From positions 256,801,330 through 256,865,329 of the forward strand of contig JAIOJX010000026.1 of assembly GCA_022376925.1 (NCBI GenBank): DNA of 64,000 nt. The letters are read 5' to 3'. Below the pieces are notes generated by a model that searched no databases, had not been told where the DNA came from, and saw nothing but the letters and a program-made list of their open reading frames with translations. Every line of letters begins with the position of its first letter. Within the stretch, counting starts at the first letter, position 1. Below, piece by piece: positions 46,397 through 57,228 of this stretch. Made by a program: the position numbers and the translations under genes. The stretch is from Tragulus kanchil. Its lineage: Eukaryota > Chordata > Mammalia > Artiodactyla > Tragulidae.

Positions 46397-46730
46397 TTTT
46401 TTTTTTTTATAAACATTTATTTTATTTATTTATCTTTTGGGGGGTGGGGTGGGGAGGGAGGGGGTTGGGTGGGCCACTTCTATTGGTCTTTCATTTCTCT
46501 ATTTTCATCTGTCCTTGTTCTTTGGCTCCTGTGGGCCTCCCATTGTGGTGGCCTCTGTCGTTGCAGAGCGCCGGCTCTGGGCGCATGCGTACTGGAGCTC
46601 CGGCTCGGTAATTGGACACATCAGTCCAGCCGCTCCGCGGCACGTGGGATCTTCCCAGGCCAGGGATCGAACTGGCGCCCCTTGCACTGCAAGGCAGTGT
46701 CCCTACCCACTGTACCACCAGGGAAGCCCC
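46397..46730 (-). mobile_element. CHR-like SINE, long-tailed form, reverse strand
   Basis: Minus strand: GGGGCTTCCCTGGTGGTACA head, B-box-like AGTTCGATCCC, a CpG-rich body (GAGCGGCTGGACTGATGTGT), then a tail with 'gaaagaccaatagaagtggc' followed by a C-rich stretch and (AAAT)n. Retained CpGs suggest low age. Confidence 0.93.
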
Positions 46731-47502
46731 GCTAAATTTTTAATTGTTTAAATTAAAAGGTAATTTGACAAAAGAATAGTTTTTCTTAACGAAAAAGTAT
46801 TTTGACTGTTTCAAGTTTACTTAAAACTAACTGAATTTTAAAAAAAAGGAAATTAAAAATAAATCTCAGTTTCTCAGTCATACTAATCTGATATTCATCT
46901 CAAATTCCTTCTGGCTACATATGGCTAAGTGAGTACCATAAAAGATGCAGCATCATTAAAATTTCCTAATATTCAAATGAATCAAGAAAACCTAAGCTAT
47001 TAAAGGTTAGATAAAGCTGTCAGTAGAGCTCTAGCTAAAAGTCAGTTTTATATAGTACTTGCTAAGACCAAACTCAGTAGAAACTCCTGAATTAGAATCT
47101 CTTAAGAGCAGTCAACTTTTGTTCCCTTCTACTATAAGCTACCTTTGCTCTCCCAGGTCACATTGTAAGCTTAATTTGACTTATCTGAGACTTGACCTTC
47201 CCAGTATGGGCTTTTTTATTCAGCTAGCTCTCTATATCAGCAATGCCTAACAGAGATAGAATGAATGCCTTAAGTTTAATTTTACATTTTCTAATAGCTA
47301 CAGAAAAAAAATGTTAGAAACAAAACAGATGAAATAAATTTCAACAAAGTATTTTGCTTAACATAGTATATCAAAAATATTATCACTGCAACATGGCATA
47401 ATAGACAAAAATTGTTAATGAGATGTTTTACTCTTTGATATTACATCTTTGAAACTTTGGTATCCATTTTATATTTATAGCGCATTTAAATTTGGATGCT
47501 AA

Positions 47503-47835
47503 TTTTTTTTTTTTATAAACATTTATTTTATTTATTTATCTTTTGGGGGGTGGGGTGGGAGGGAGGGGATGGGTGGGCCACTTCTATTGGTCTTTCATTT
47601 CTCTATTTTCATCTGTCCTTGTTCTTTGGCTCCTGTGGGCCTCCCATTGTGGTGGCCTCTGTCGTTGCAGAGCGCCGGCTCTGGGCGCATGCGTACTGGA
47701 GCTCCGGCTCGGTAATTGGACACATCAGTCCAGCCGCTCCGCGGCACGTGGGATCTTCCCAGGCCAGGGCTCAAACCGGTGCCCCTTGCACTGCAAGGCA
47801 GTGTCCCTACCCACTGGACCACCAGGGGAAGCCCC
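47503..47835 (-). mobile_element. CHR-like SINE, long-tailed form (duplicate)
   Basis: Duplicate of 46397-46730 but with several differences: GGGCTCAAACCGGTGCC here against GGGATCGAACTGGCGCC, GGACCACCAGGGG against GTACCACCAGGG, and a shorter G-rich run. Confidence 0.92.
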
Positions 47836-48053
47836 GCTAAATTTTTAATTGTTTAAATTAAAAGGTAATTTGACAAAAGAATAGTTTTTCTTAACGAAAA
47901 AGTATTTTGACTGTTTCAAGTTTACTTAAAACTAACTGAATTTTAAAAAAAAGGAAATTAAAAATAAATCTCAGTTTCTCAGTCATACTAATCTGATATT
48001 CATCTCAAATTCCTTCTGGCTACATATGGCTAAGTGAGTACCATAAAAGATGC

Positions 48054-49329
48054 TGTACTTAAATCATGAGTGTTTTCTCTTCCTGCTCCCTTATCTTCAT
48101 TCCTTAGCTACAGGACCCATGGGCAATGACCTATTCGGTAGACATAGTGAGGTGTCCCCAGGTTTATCCCTGTCAAAAACAAGGAATGTCCCTCCAAAAA
48201 TATTTTAAAATCTAAGTAACTTCATTTCATTTTCATTTCCCTCACAGGAAATTATGCTATTTTATGAGAATACTTAAATTTTACAGACATGAAATTCTCT
48301 AATATCACTACCTCAAAGAATTATGAAGATTTATAAAACCACTCTAAACTAACTCTAAGTTTAGGTAACTTCATTTTAGGAACAACGGCTTGTCGCTTCG
48401 TACTTCATCTTGAAAAGAAGGGCTTTTGGATGAAGATAATAAAACGCTATTTATAACTCACAACTTATTGAATTCTTGCTATGTGCTTGGTTCTGTGATT
48501 CCAGAAAATAGCAAATGCCTTTGAATTGTATCTGACACAAACTGTTACTGTAGTTTATAGATTTCCTTATCTCAGTAACTCATGGGTTGAGAGCAGTCTA
48601 TAACCAATAGCTTTCATTACTGTCAATACAAAAGGGCTTTACAGTCCTCAAATTTAGCTCTTCAGCATTACAATGTACATTGTACTTCAGGGCATTTTCA
48701 TAAAGTCATCAATGGAAGAAACATCAGTAGTCTGAGTTAATATTATATAAGTTGTCCTAATAAATACTTTTTATTCCATTAGGAATTCATACCACTGGCA
48801 AAACCACATGTTTGAATGAAATTTGTGGTTTCAGTAAAATTGAAGTTGTGGGAGTAAGGAGTATTATTTTCTTAATGAGGTCAAAACAGGTAATGAATAA
48901 ATAATTATTAGTAACTAGATAACTCAAACTGGAAGCAAACTACTTAAACTAGCTGATATTGACCATATCACCTGTATGTTTAAAATATTTTAAAATATTT
49001 ATATTTACTATATATAAAATATTATATAGAAAATCACTAAAGTAAGTAACTATAGTATTAGAAACAGAAATTATATCATAGAAAGCATAGTAACAAAAAA
49101 TTGTATAGAAACAGAACATAAGAAACCATAGCAACAGACATTCAATAGATGAATAACAAAGGCTCTCATGGAAAAACAACAACAACAAAACAAAAGCTTA
49201 TAAAATATTTACTTCTAAGTGTCAATTTTAATATAACTGAAATTTTACAAAGCAATCTTGGGATTTATTCACATTTATAAAACCTAACATATAATATCCC
49301 TCTTCATGAAGTAGAAAAGTGATTTTCTT
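48054..49329. other. Unassigned AT-rich sequence
   Basis: No recognisable exon or repeat family. Reverse-strand frame 48949-49188 lies in TA-rich sequence and is chance. Confidence 0.4.
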
Positions 49330-51482
49330 GCTTTTTTCATGATTCAACAACTCACTTCTTTTTAACACTGAATAATATTCCATTGTATGGATATACTACT
49401 GTATACTTATCATTCATCCATTGAAAGTCATCCTAAATTGCTTCTAATTTTTAAGTTTAATATAAACATCCACGTGCAGGTTTTTCTGTAGACCTAAGTT
49501 TTTAACTCCTTTGAGAAAATACCAAATAGCATGATTTCTGGATTAAAAATAAGAATACATTTAGACCTGTAAGAAATTGCCAAACTCTTTCCAAAGTGGT
49601 TGTGCCATTTTGATTTCTCGTCAGTGATGAATGAGAATGCCTGTTGCTGCACATCTTCACCAGCACTGAGTATTGTCTGTGTTTCAGATTTTGGCCACTC
49701 TAACAGATATACAGTGGTATTTCAACATTTTAATTTAGATTTCCCTTGTTTGTCATCTGTATGTCTTCTTTCATAAGGTGTCTTTTAAGGTCTTTGGCCT
49801 TTTTTTATTGTTTCATTGATAATCTTATTGTTGAGTTTTGAGGGTTTCTTATATATTTTTGAAAAAAGTCTCATGTTTTTTGCAAATGTTTTCTTCAAGT
49901 TTATGGTTTGTTTTTCCATTCTCTTTACTCTGTCTTTTACATAACAGATTTTTTTTTATTTTAATGAAATCTAAAAATATAACTTCTTTTTTTATTGGAT
50001 CATATTTTTGGTGTTACATATAAAAGTTGATGCCTGATCTAAGGCAATCCAGATTTTCTCCTACAACATCTTCTAGAAGTTCTATAGGATTTTGTTTTAC
50101 GTGTAGGTACCTGATTTGATTTGCAATAATTTTCGTGAAGGGTGTAAGGTCTGTGTCTAGACTTTTTTTTGTTTTGCATGTGGATGTCCAGTTATTTTAG
50201 CACTGCTTGTTGAAAAGACTATCTTTGTTCCATTGAATTGTCTTTGCTCTTTTGTCAAAGATCTACTAACTATATTTATGTGAGTCCATTTCTGAGCTTT
50301 CTATTCTGGCCCTTTGATCTATCTGTTTACTCTTTCTCTAATACCACTAAAATATTTACTTCTAAGTGTCAATTTTTACAAATGCAATCTTGGGATTTAT
50401 TCACATTTATAAAACCTAACATATAATATCCTCTTCATGAAGTAGAAAAGTGATTTTCTTGCTTTTTCATGATTCAACAACTCACTTCTTTTAACACTGA
50501 ATAATATTCCATTGTATGGATATACTACTGTATACTTATCATTCATCCATTGAAAGTCATCCTAAATTGCTTCTAATTTTTAAGTTTAATATAAACATCC
50601 ACGTGCAGGTTTTTCTGTAGACCTAAGTTTTTAACTCCTTTGAGAAAATACCAAATAGCATGATTTCTGGATTAAAAATAAGAATACATTTAGACCTGTA
50701 AGAAATTGCCAAACTCTTTCCAAAGTGGTTGTGCCATTTTGATTTCTCGTCAGTGATGAATGAGAATGCCTGTTGCTGCACATCTTCACCAGCACTGAGT
50801 ATTGTCTGTGTTTCAGATTTTGGCCACTCTAACAGATATACAGTGGTATTTCAACATTTTAATTTAGATTTCCCTTGTTTGTCATCTGTATGTCTTCTTT
50901 CATAAGGTGTCTTTTAAGGTCTTTGGCCTTTTTTTATTGTTTCATTGATAATCTTATTGTTGAGTTTTGAGGGTTTCTTATATATTTTTGAAAAAAGTCT
51001 CATGTTTTTTGCAAATGTTTTCTTCAAGTTTATGGTTTGTTTTTCCATTCTCTTTACTCTGTCTTTTACATAACAGATTTTTTTTTATTTTAATGAAATC
51101 TAAAAATATAACTTCTTTTTTTATTGGATCATATTTTTGGTGTTACATATAAAAGTTGATGCCTGATCTAAGGCAATCCAGATTTTCTCCTACAACATCT
51201 TCTAGAAGTTCTATAGGATTTTGTTTTACGTGTAGGTACCTGATTTGATTTGCAATAATTTTCGTGAAGGGTGTAAGGTCTGTGTCTAGACTTTTTTTTT
51301 TTTTTTTTTGCATGTGGATGTCCAGTTATTTTAGCACTGCTTGTTGAAAAGACTATCTTTGTTCCATTGAATTGTCTTTGCTCTTTTGTCAAAGATCTAC
51401 TAACTATATTTATGTGAGTCCATTTCTGAGCTTTCTATTCTGGCCCTTTGATCTATCTGTTTACTCTTTCTCTAATACCACT
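49202..51482. repeat. Tandem duplication 16 (1.13-1.15 kb unit)
   Basis: Copy A is 49202-50348 and copy B is 50349-51482. The offset falls from 1147 to 1129, with the losses in the first few hundred bases of copy B (shortened T and C runs and a 15-base loss near 50372). It lies mostly inside an old reverse-strand L1. Confidence 0.95.
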
Positions 51483-51780
51483 CTGCCTTGATTACTGTAG
51501 CTTTATAGCAAGTCGCAGTCATTTAGTGTCAGTCCTCCATCTTGTTCTTCTCCTTCAAAATCACACTAGCTATTCTGGGTCTTTCTACTCCTCATATAAA
51601 TTTTAGATCAGTTTTTTTAATATCTGCAGAACAATTTGCTGGAGTTTGATTGGGAATACATTAAATATAATAGATCAAGTTAGGAAGAAATGACATTTTG
51701 ACAATATTGAGCTTTCTTATCCATGAACATGAGATATCTCTCCATTTCTTTATTTCTTCTTTGACATCCACTCTTCTTTT
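49330..51780 (-). mobile_element. Old L1 LINE, ORF2 and 3' part, reverse strand, internally duplicated
   Basis: Plus-strand landmarks of an inverted L1 are 'tgaataatattccattgtat', 'aagaaattgccaaactcttt', 'tgaatgagaatgcctgttgc', 'cacatcttcaccagcactga', 'tctttggcctttttttattg', and near the far end 'ttgattgggaatacattaaa'. About 1.13 kb of it is repeated by duplication 16, so its true length is about 1.3 kb. Confidence 0.9.
51655..51772 (-). pseudogene. L1 ORF2 fragment, reverse strand
   Basis: A short stretch on the minus strand reads IKKWRDISCSWIRKLNIVKM then SFLPNLIYYI. This matches the L1 ORF2 region just after the reverse-transcriptase core. Other parts of this L1 have stops in every frame. 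It is not functional. Confidence 0.85.
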
Positions 51781-52095
51781 AATTTTCAATAAACATTCTG
51801 TGAATGTCCAGTATATATCAGATATTGTGTAAGTCTCAGGATTCATGGTAATAGTCTTTATCCACAGAGCTTTTAGTATAGAGACAATTCTCAAGAAGTT
51901 AGCTAAAAGGAGTTACTCTTTAAGGTATAGAGCTGGACTTCAAAAGAAGATGAGTAAGCCTCTCACTTTTTGCTTGATACTAGTCAGACTGGACTCTTTT
52001 TTTAACCAAATGTTTATTGTTATATGCAAAATATATGCAAAAATATGCATATATTTTTAATCTATAGGGAAGGAAATATTTAAGGAAATCTAGCT
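51781..52095. other. Unassigned AT-rich sequence
   Basis: 'cattctgtgaatgtccagta' may be a faint L2-like word, but the assignment is not safe. Repeated ATATGCA words occur near 52021-52050. Confidence 0.35.
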
Positions 52096-52358
52096 TTTCT
52101 TTTCTTTTTCTTTTTGGTCTCTTTATTTATTTATTTTCAGCCATCTTTGTTCTTTGGCCTGTGTGGGCCTCCCACTGGAGTGGTCTCTCTCACTGCAGAG
52201 CACTGGCTCTGGGTGCACATGCTCCAGAGCACTGGCTTGCAACTGGACTCACCAGTTCAGCTGCTCCATGGCACATGGGATCTTCCCAGACCAGGGATCG
52301 AACACATGCCCCTTGTACTGCAAGGCAGACTCTTTCCCACTGGAGCACCAGGGAAACC
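52096..52358 (-). mobile_element. CHR-like tRNA-Glu SINE, reverse strand
   Basis: Minus strand: head AGGTTTCCCTGGTGCTCCAG, B-box-like GTTCGATCCC, 'gagccagtgctctgcagtga' body, and a tail 'ataaataaataaagagacca' followed by A-rich units. Confidence 0.92.
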
Positions 52359-52512
52359 TAAAAATATATTTATTTTTTAACTTAGAAACTGTCAATACCC
52401 ATGTAAAACTAGGGTCAAAAAGATATATAATGATGGAATATAAATGTTAACAGATTTTGAAAATATAACCCACTATCTTATATCCTATTTTTCCAGTTTA
52501 CTTCCATTTTGA

Positions 52513-52590
52513 AGTGTACCATATAGATACATGCACACACATGCACATGTATTTATGTGCATATTCATATGTGTGTACATATATAAGACA
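52513..52590. repeat. CA/TG/TA-rich low-complexity patch
   Basis: Alternating purine-pyrimidine words (ACACACATGCACATG, TGTGTACATATATA). Confidence 0.8.
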
Positions 52591-52841
52591 AAATAATTTC
52601 ATTTTTCATAAATTAATTTGGGAATCAGCTTCCATTCCACAAATGCATGCAGTTTTACAAGAGGAAGCAAGAGGAAAAGGAATGTCTGGTGGTAAGATAA
52701 CAGAAGCTCATAGTTGAATTTTGCTCAACATGAACCTCAGTGCTAGTCGTGTTTTAAACAGTCTAGTGTTTGCTCTACAAGGGTCAGTGCTTGGAGGTTG
52801 AACGTTGTCTGTGTACATTACCAATCAGCTAAAATCTTCTA

Positions 52842-52897
52842 ATGATTTTTCTAATTCATTAATTTTCTAATTCATTAATTTTTCTAATTCATTCATT
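52842..52897. repeat. Short direct repeat, TTTTTCTAATTCATTAA unit
   Basis: The 17-base word occurs about three times in a row with small changes. It is local slippage and unrelated to the 1.1 kb duplications. Confidence 0.85.
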
Positions 52898-52899
52898 AA

Positions 52900-53398
52900 C
52901 TCTGCAGAGGAATTTGTGTCATGATTTCGACGGAGCCATTTTTGAGATCCATCATCCAACAGTTATTTTAAGTTAAGAATGATTAGTATCATTGACTACA
53001 TACTGACATGAAGCTGTATTATTTTATGAAGACCTCTGTTATAAAAGAAAATTAAAAGAAAAAAAATCACCTCGCTGCTTCCACCCTTTTCTTGAAGCAA
53101 TGTGAGTAAGAAACTTTAGAACTTGTATTCATAACATTTATGTCAAATGTCTGTTGACATTCTTTACTTTCTTGTTTCTTATGATGTGAAGTTATTAAGC
53201 ACTAGATTTTTTCAGAAGACGTTATTCCTTTAACTTAGAACACTAATAAAGGTTGGAATGATATTTTAGAAACTTTTTTTCTGCCTCTTCCTAGAATAAG
53301 GTCAATACTTTATTGATGTGGAATTCAACCTCATTGAAGGCAAAGCTTGATTCAGTACTTAGAACTCCTGTACTAACTATCATTGCTCATTTTAAGAA
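52900..53398. other. Unassigned sequence
   Basis: No recognisable exon, RNA gene or repeat. Confidence 0.4.
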
Positions 53399-53417
53399 AC
53401 ATATGTGTATGTATGTA

Positions 53418-53453
<36 letters not shown>
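53399..53453. repeat. (TG)n-(TA)n compound microsatellite
   Basis: GTATGTATGTGTGTG passes into a TA run. Confidence 0.95.
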
Positions 53454-53749
53454 CCAGAAGCAAATTTTGCTAGAAATATTTTAGCGAGCATAATAAGATC
53501 ATTGTATTTTAGAATATATAAAGCTTTATAAAAGTATATTTTCTTTATGATACTCAGTATTACCTAGGTTTAACTATTTCATTTCACATGAACATTTCTA
53601 GAGATTCTTAGAAAGATAATTTTCAAATCATTTATTGACAAAAGCAGAGGTAATCTGGAACTAGAATAGTAGTAACTGGTGCTTTTAAGTCTATATAAAG
53701 GTTTACATTTTTATTGATATACATCAAAGACTTCTGAATTCTCTTGTAA

Positions 53750-53910
53750 ATAATTCTCATCTATCCTTACTATATGTCAACAATATAATAATAGCACCTA
53801 TAATAAATATATACCATGATATTCATATTATAGCTGAACAAATTGAAACCAAAAGAGGTTATGCTTTTAACAGGTCGATACAAAACAAGGTTAGAATGAA
53901 AAGAACATAT
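53750..53910 (+). repeat. Weak MIR-like fragment
   Basis: 'attctcatctatccttacta', 'attatagctgaacaaattga' and 'acaaggttagaatgaaaaga' follow the MIR order loosely. Divergence is too high to be sure. Confidence 0.4.
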
Positions 53911-55077
53911 CTCTGAAATGCAAAGAAAAGTAAGGAAATCAAAATACAAAGTGGGTGTCAGCAGAAAACCTGTCAGAAATATGTCATCACACTAAATGTT
54001 ACATGTTTACCACATATAATAAAAACCAAATGAAACAGAAAATAAAAGATACTTTATACTGAATTAATTTGAAGGTAAAGGAGAACTAATAATAGGAACA
54101 TTGTATTTATATTTATGTTTGCTTATCTCATCCATTTTTAGCATTTATATCTGCTATCAGTCTCTATTGCTTATGCCGTCTAATTCTAGATAATTTATGC
54201 CAGCAAGTTCCATTCTTGGGAGACTTGGTGAGTAAAAAGCTACTTTTTAAATTTAAAATGCTTTACAGACATAATTTTTTTGTGTCACTTTCTCTTTAAT
54301 CTGCATATATCATTGCACAGAAAGTTGAAAATGAATTTAAATTTAGTTCTAAAATCTGATGCAATATGTGCCTCTAAAACTTCATGTCCTAGTTTATCTT
54401 AAAATATAAAACCTTCCTTTCACAAATTTAAAATAAAATAGCATCTCATAATTGGTCAAATAAACCAGTTATGCTAAAGGCAAGACCACTACCTTTCTAA
54501 AAATAATGAGGAATTAGATCAAAACATTCCTTTTTTTTTTAATTTCAGAAACTTTTTCTAAGTGAAACATATTTAAATCAATTTGATTTGGTATATAATG
54601 AACCTTCAGATTTTGTGGTCACAAATTTTTTGATGAAAGACTCTCCTCCAAAGGAAACATGAAAGAAAACTATCCAATAAATGTGACAAAATGGTTAAGT
54701 GCCAGGACAGGATATTTAACAACAAATATTCATTGGGTATCTAGTATACATCAGGGGTTCTCAAAATCCTCCTCATTTTATCTTTTTGACAATTTTCTGA
54801 GATGTTATAGATTTTACCCAAGGTAACATGTCTTTCCGATAGAAAAGATAGCATATTTATTTAGACTTCTCAAACTAAGTTCTTTTCATATCATCATATG
54901 GATCCAGTAGTTTGAATAATGAATTTATTACTAACATATTAATCTATCAATTTTAAAAGTACTTTCCATCTTTGTTTTGACCACTACGAGCACTGTAGGG
55001 AACACAGTGCTATTCTTAATGAATTTACAAACTAGACAGTCAGAAAAGATAACATTCACTGTTATAAAACCACTACA
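53911..55077. other. Unassigned AT-rich sequence
   Basis: Single-copy here, with no recognisable gene or repeat. Confidence 0.4.
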
Positions 55078-55350
55078 GGGCTTCCCTGGTGGTCCAGTGG
55101 GTAAAGAGTCTGACTGGCAGTACAAGAGGCACTGGTTCGTTCCCTGGCCCAGGAAGATCCCACGTTGGGCAGAGTGGCTGGACCGGTGTGTCCAATTAGG
55201 AGCCAGTGCTCTGGAGTGCATGTGCCCAGAGCCAGTGCTCTGCAGTGAGACAGGCCACTGCAATGGGAGGCCCACACAGGCCAAAGAATAAAATGATGGA
55301 TGAAAATAAATACAAATAAAAAGAGGTATGATGGGGAAAAAAGAAAACAA
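55078..55350 (+). mobile_element. CHR-like tRNA-Glu SINE
   Basis: GGGCTTCCCTGGTGGTCCAG head, B-box-like GGTTCGTTCCC, body to 'actgcaatgggaggcccaca', and a tail with 'gaggtatgatggggaaaaaa' like the copy at 40501. The target site is imperfect: AAAACCACTACA near 55066 and AAAACACTACAA near 55351. Confidence 0.93.
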
Positions 55351-56041
55351 AAAACACTACAAATTCAGGAGGGGATTATGGGTCATCTTGTTTAGATCTG
55401 CTTGGGTTATCAATGTGATCCTTCAGAAACTAGAGATTTTCAAGAGTGGAAGCTGCCAAGGACATCTTCATGGCTAGAAGATACTTGAATTGGAAAAAGA
55501 GGAATAAAAACTCAGAAAAGAGAGTCCTTGTGTTGATAGGGTAGAGATGGACTCTCCTGGAGAGAATCAAGGAGGTAGAGTGTGAAGATGTAAAATCAGA
55601 GAAGCTGGACCACTTCAAATTATAAGATCATAACAAGAAGTCAGTCCAGGGGTTCAAAAACATCTTATTTTAAAGGAAACAAAAAAGAAAAATAAGAGCA
55701 TGTGCAAATATTATTTCAAGAAATATATTTCTATGATGTGAGTGTACAGCACAGTGTATGTGTGCATGTGCACAGTTGCAATATAAAGCTTTTTTTCTGC
55801 TTATGGTTAAAAAAGTCTGACAAACATCGGGCTGCAGAGTGGAATTAGTTTAAGGGAAACCTTGAAACTTAACCTATCAACAGAGACCTTACACAGAAAG
55901 ATGAAAGAAATGGGAAGCCCTTGAACATTTTGATAAAAAAGGGACACAGTGCAAACAGGGCCAAAGTGAGCTCAGACTGGCAGTGAAATAAAAGGATTAA
56001 ATTGATTAGAGGTTTAAATAACAAACAGGCATTGAGGAATG
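55351..56041. other. Unassigned sequence
   Basis: No recognisable exon. Words near 55860-56000 ('aagcccttgaacattttgat', 'gctcagactggcagtgaaat') recall an old interspersed repeat, but the family is not identified. Confidence 0.4.
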
Positions 56042-56412
56042 ATTTTTTTTTTTAATTGGAGCATAGTTGCTTTTCAATGTGGTGTTAGTTTCTGCTGTAC
56101 AATGAAGTGAATTGTCTATATGTATATCCAAATCCCTGCCTTCTTGAGGCCTCCCTCTCATTCCCCCATCCCACCCATCTAGGTCATCACGGAGCACAGA
56201 GTTGAGTTCCCTGAGCTTCCCAGCAGCTTCCCACTAGCTATCTAATATACAGATAGATAGACAGATGACAGATATATCAACTCCACTCTCCAAATCATCT
56301 CACTCTCCCCTTACCTCCCCTCCTCTTACCCTCACCTCCCCTTATCCCCTACAATGTCCACATGTCTGTTCTCTACATCTGCACCTCTACTCTTGCTCTG
56401 AAAACAGCTTCA
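56042..56412 (-). mobile_element. L1 LINE 3' end, reverse strand
   Basis: A T-run is followed by 'aattggagcatagttgcttt', 'ggtgttagtttctgctgtac', 'aatgaagtgaattgtctata' and CT-rich sequence through 'gtctgttctctacatctgca'. This is the inverted artiodactyl L1 3' UTR. Confidence 0.9.
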
Positions 56413-57012
56413 ACTTGACTAGGAGTGAAGAGATGGTTCTACAGGTAGGAATGAATTTAAATAACAGATGAAACAATTAAAATAATAATAAATAATTAAG
56501 GTTCAAAGATACCAGGAGATAAGAGTCAGAGAAACAATCAGAGGAGAAGGACGCTACAATATGAGGAAATGTGAGAAAGCTGTGTGGAGTATACTCTGAA
56601 GAAGGGCCGGTCGACCTTGCAGTGAAAACATCCTTGGGGACCTCTGAGAGTGCACTGTCCTGAGAACGGCTGGGTTCAAAGGTTTCTGAGACTCACGCAT
56701 GGAGAGGTTAGTGAGGAAATGTAGAGAGACAGTATGAAGAGGAAATATGAGAATTCTTAGGTACAAAAAAGGCGACCAAAATCAGAGTAACCAACAAGAA
56801 CAGATCTCCTCTAGAACTTAGGCAGTGTCTTATATTCAGAATCAGAGAAGATAAAAAGACAGTAACAGAACTTGGAAATGTTAAAGTTGAGATATAAATC
56901 AGAAAATGCAGGAGCCTGTATAGTTAACATAGGTACCTTTCCTTTCAGAACCCAAGCAGGTCCAGGCATAAGTGATACATGGTCATTTTAAATTCAAAGA
57001 AAGATAAAATAA
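56413..57012. other. Unassigned sequence
   Basis: No recognisable exon or repeat. A reverse-strand frame at 56554-56766 has no domain. Confidence 0.4.
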
Positions 57013-57228
57013 TCATTCCCAGGTGGCTCAGTGGTAAAGAATCTGCCTAATGCAGAAGACACAGGAGACGTGAGTTGGATTCCTGAGTTGGGAAGGTCCC
57101 CTGGAGGAGGAAATGGCAACCCATTCTAGTATTCTTGCCCTAAAGATCCAATGGACACAGGAGCCTGAAGGCTTCAGTGCATGGGGTCGTAATGAGACAG
57201 ATATGAATTAGCAACTCAGCATACAACA
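57013..57228 (+). mobile_element. Bov-tA SINE
   Basis: TTCCCAGGTGGCTCAGTGGT head, then GAGTTGGATTCCTGAG, 'ggaggaggaaatggcaaccc', 'attcttgccctaaagatcca' and an end 'gcaactcagcatacaacaca'. Duplication 17 starts within its tail. Confidence 0.93.

Larger units (their letters stand above)
45832..48053. repeat. Tandem duplication 15 (1.107 kb unit)
   Basis: Copy A is 45832-46938 and copy B is 46939-48053. Outside the SINE the copies are almost identical. Inside it (46440-46730 against 47545-47835) there are clustered substitutions and indels. Confidence 0.95.

Noticed and set aside
54931..55350. Reverse-strand frame of 139 codons and similar frames at 46437, 59601 and 60789
   Set aside because: All run through CHR-like SINEs, whose body stays open in several frames. 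The resemblance between these proteins is SINE homology.
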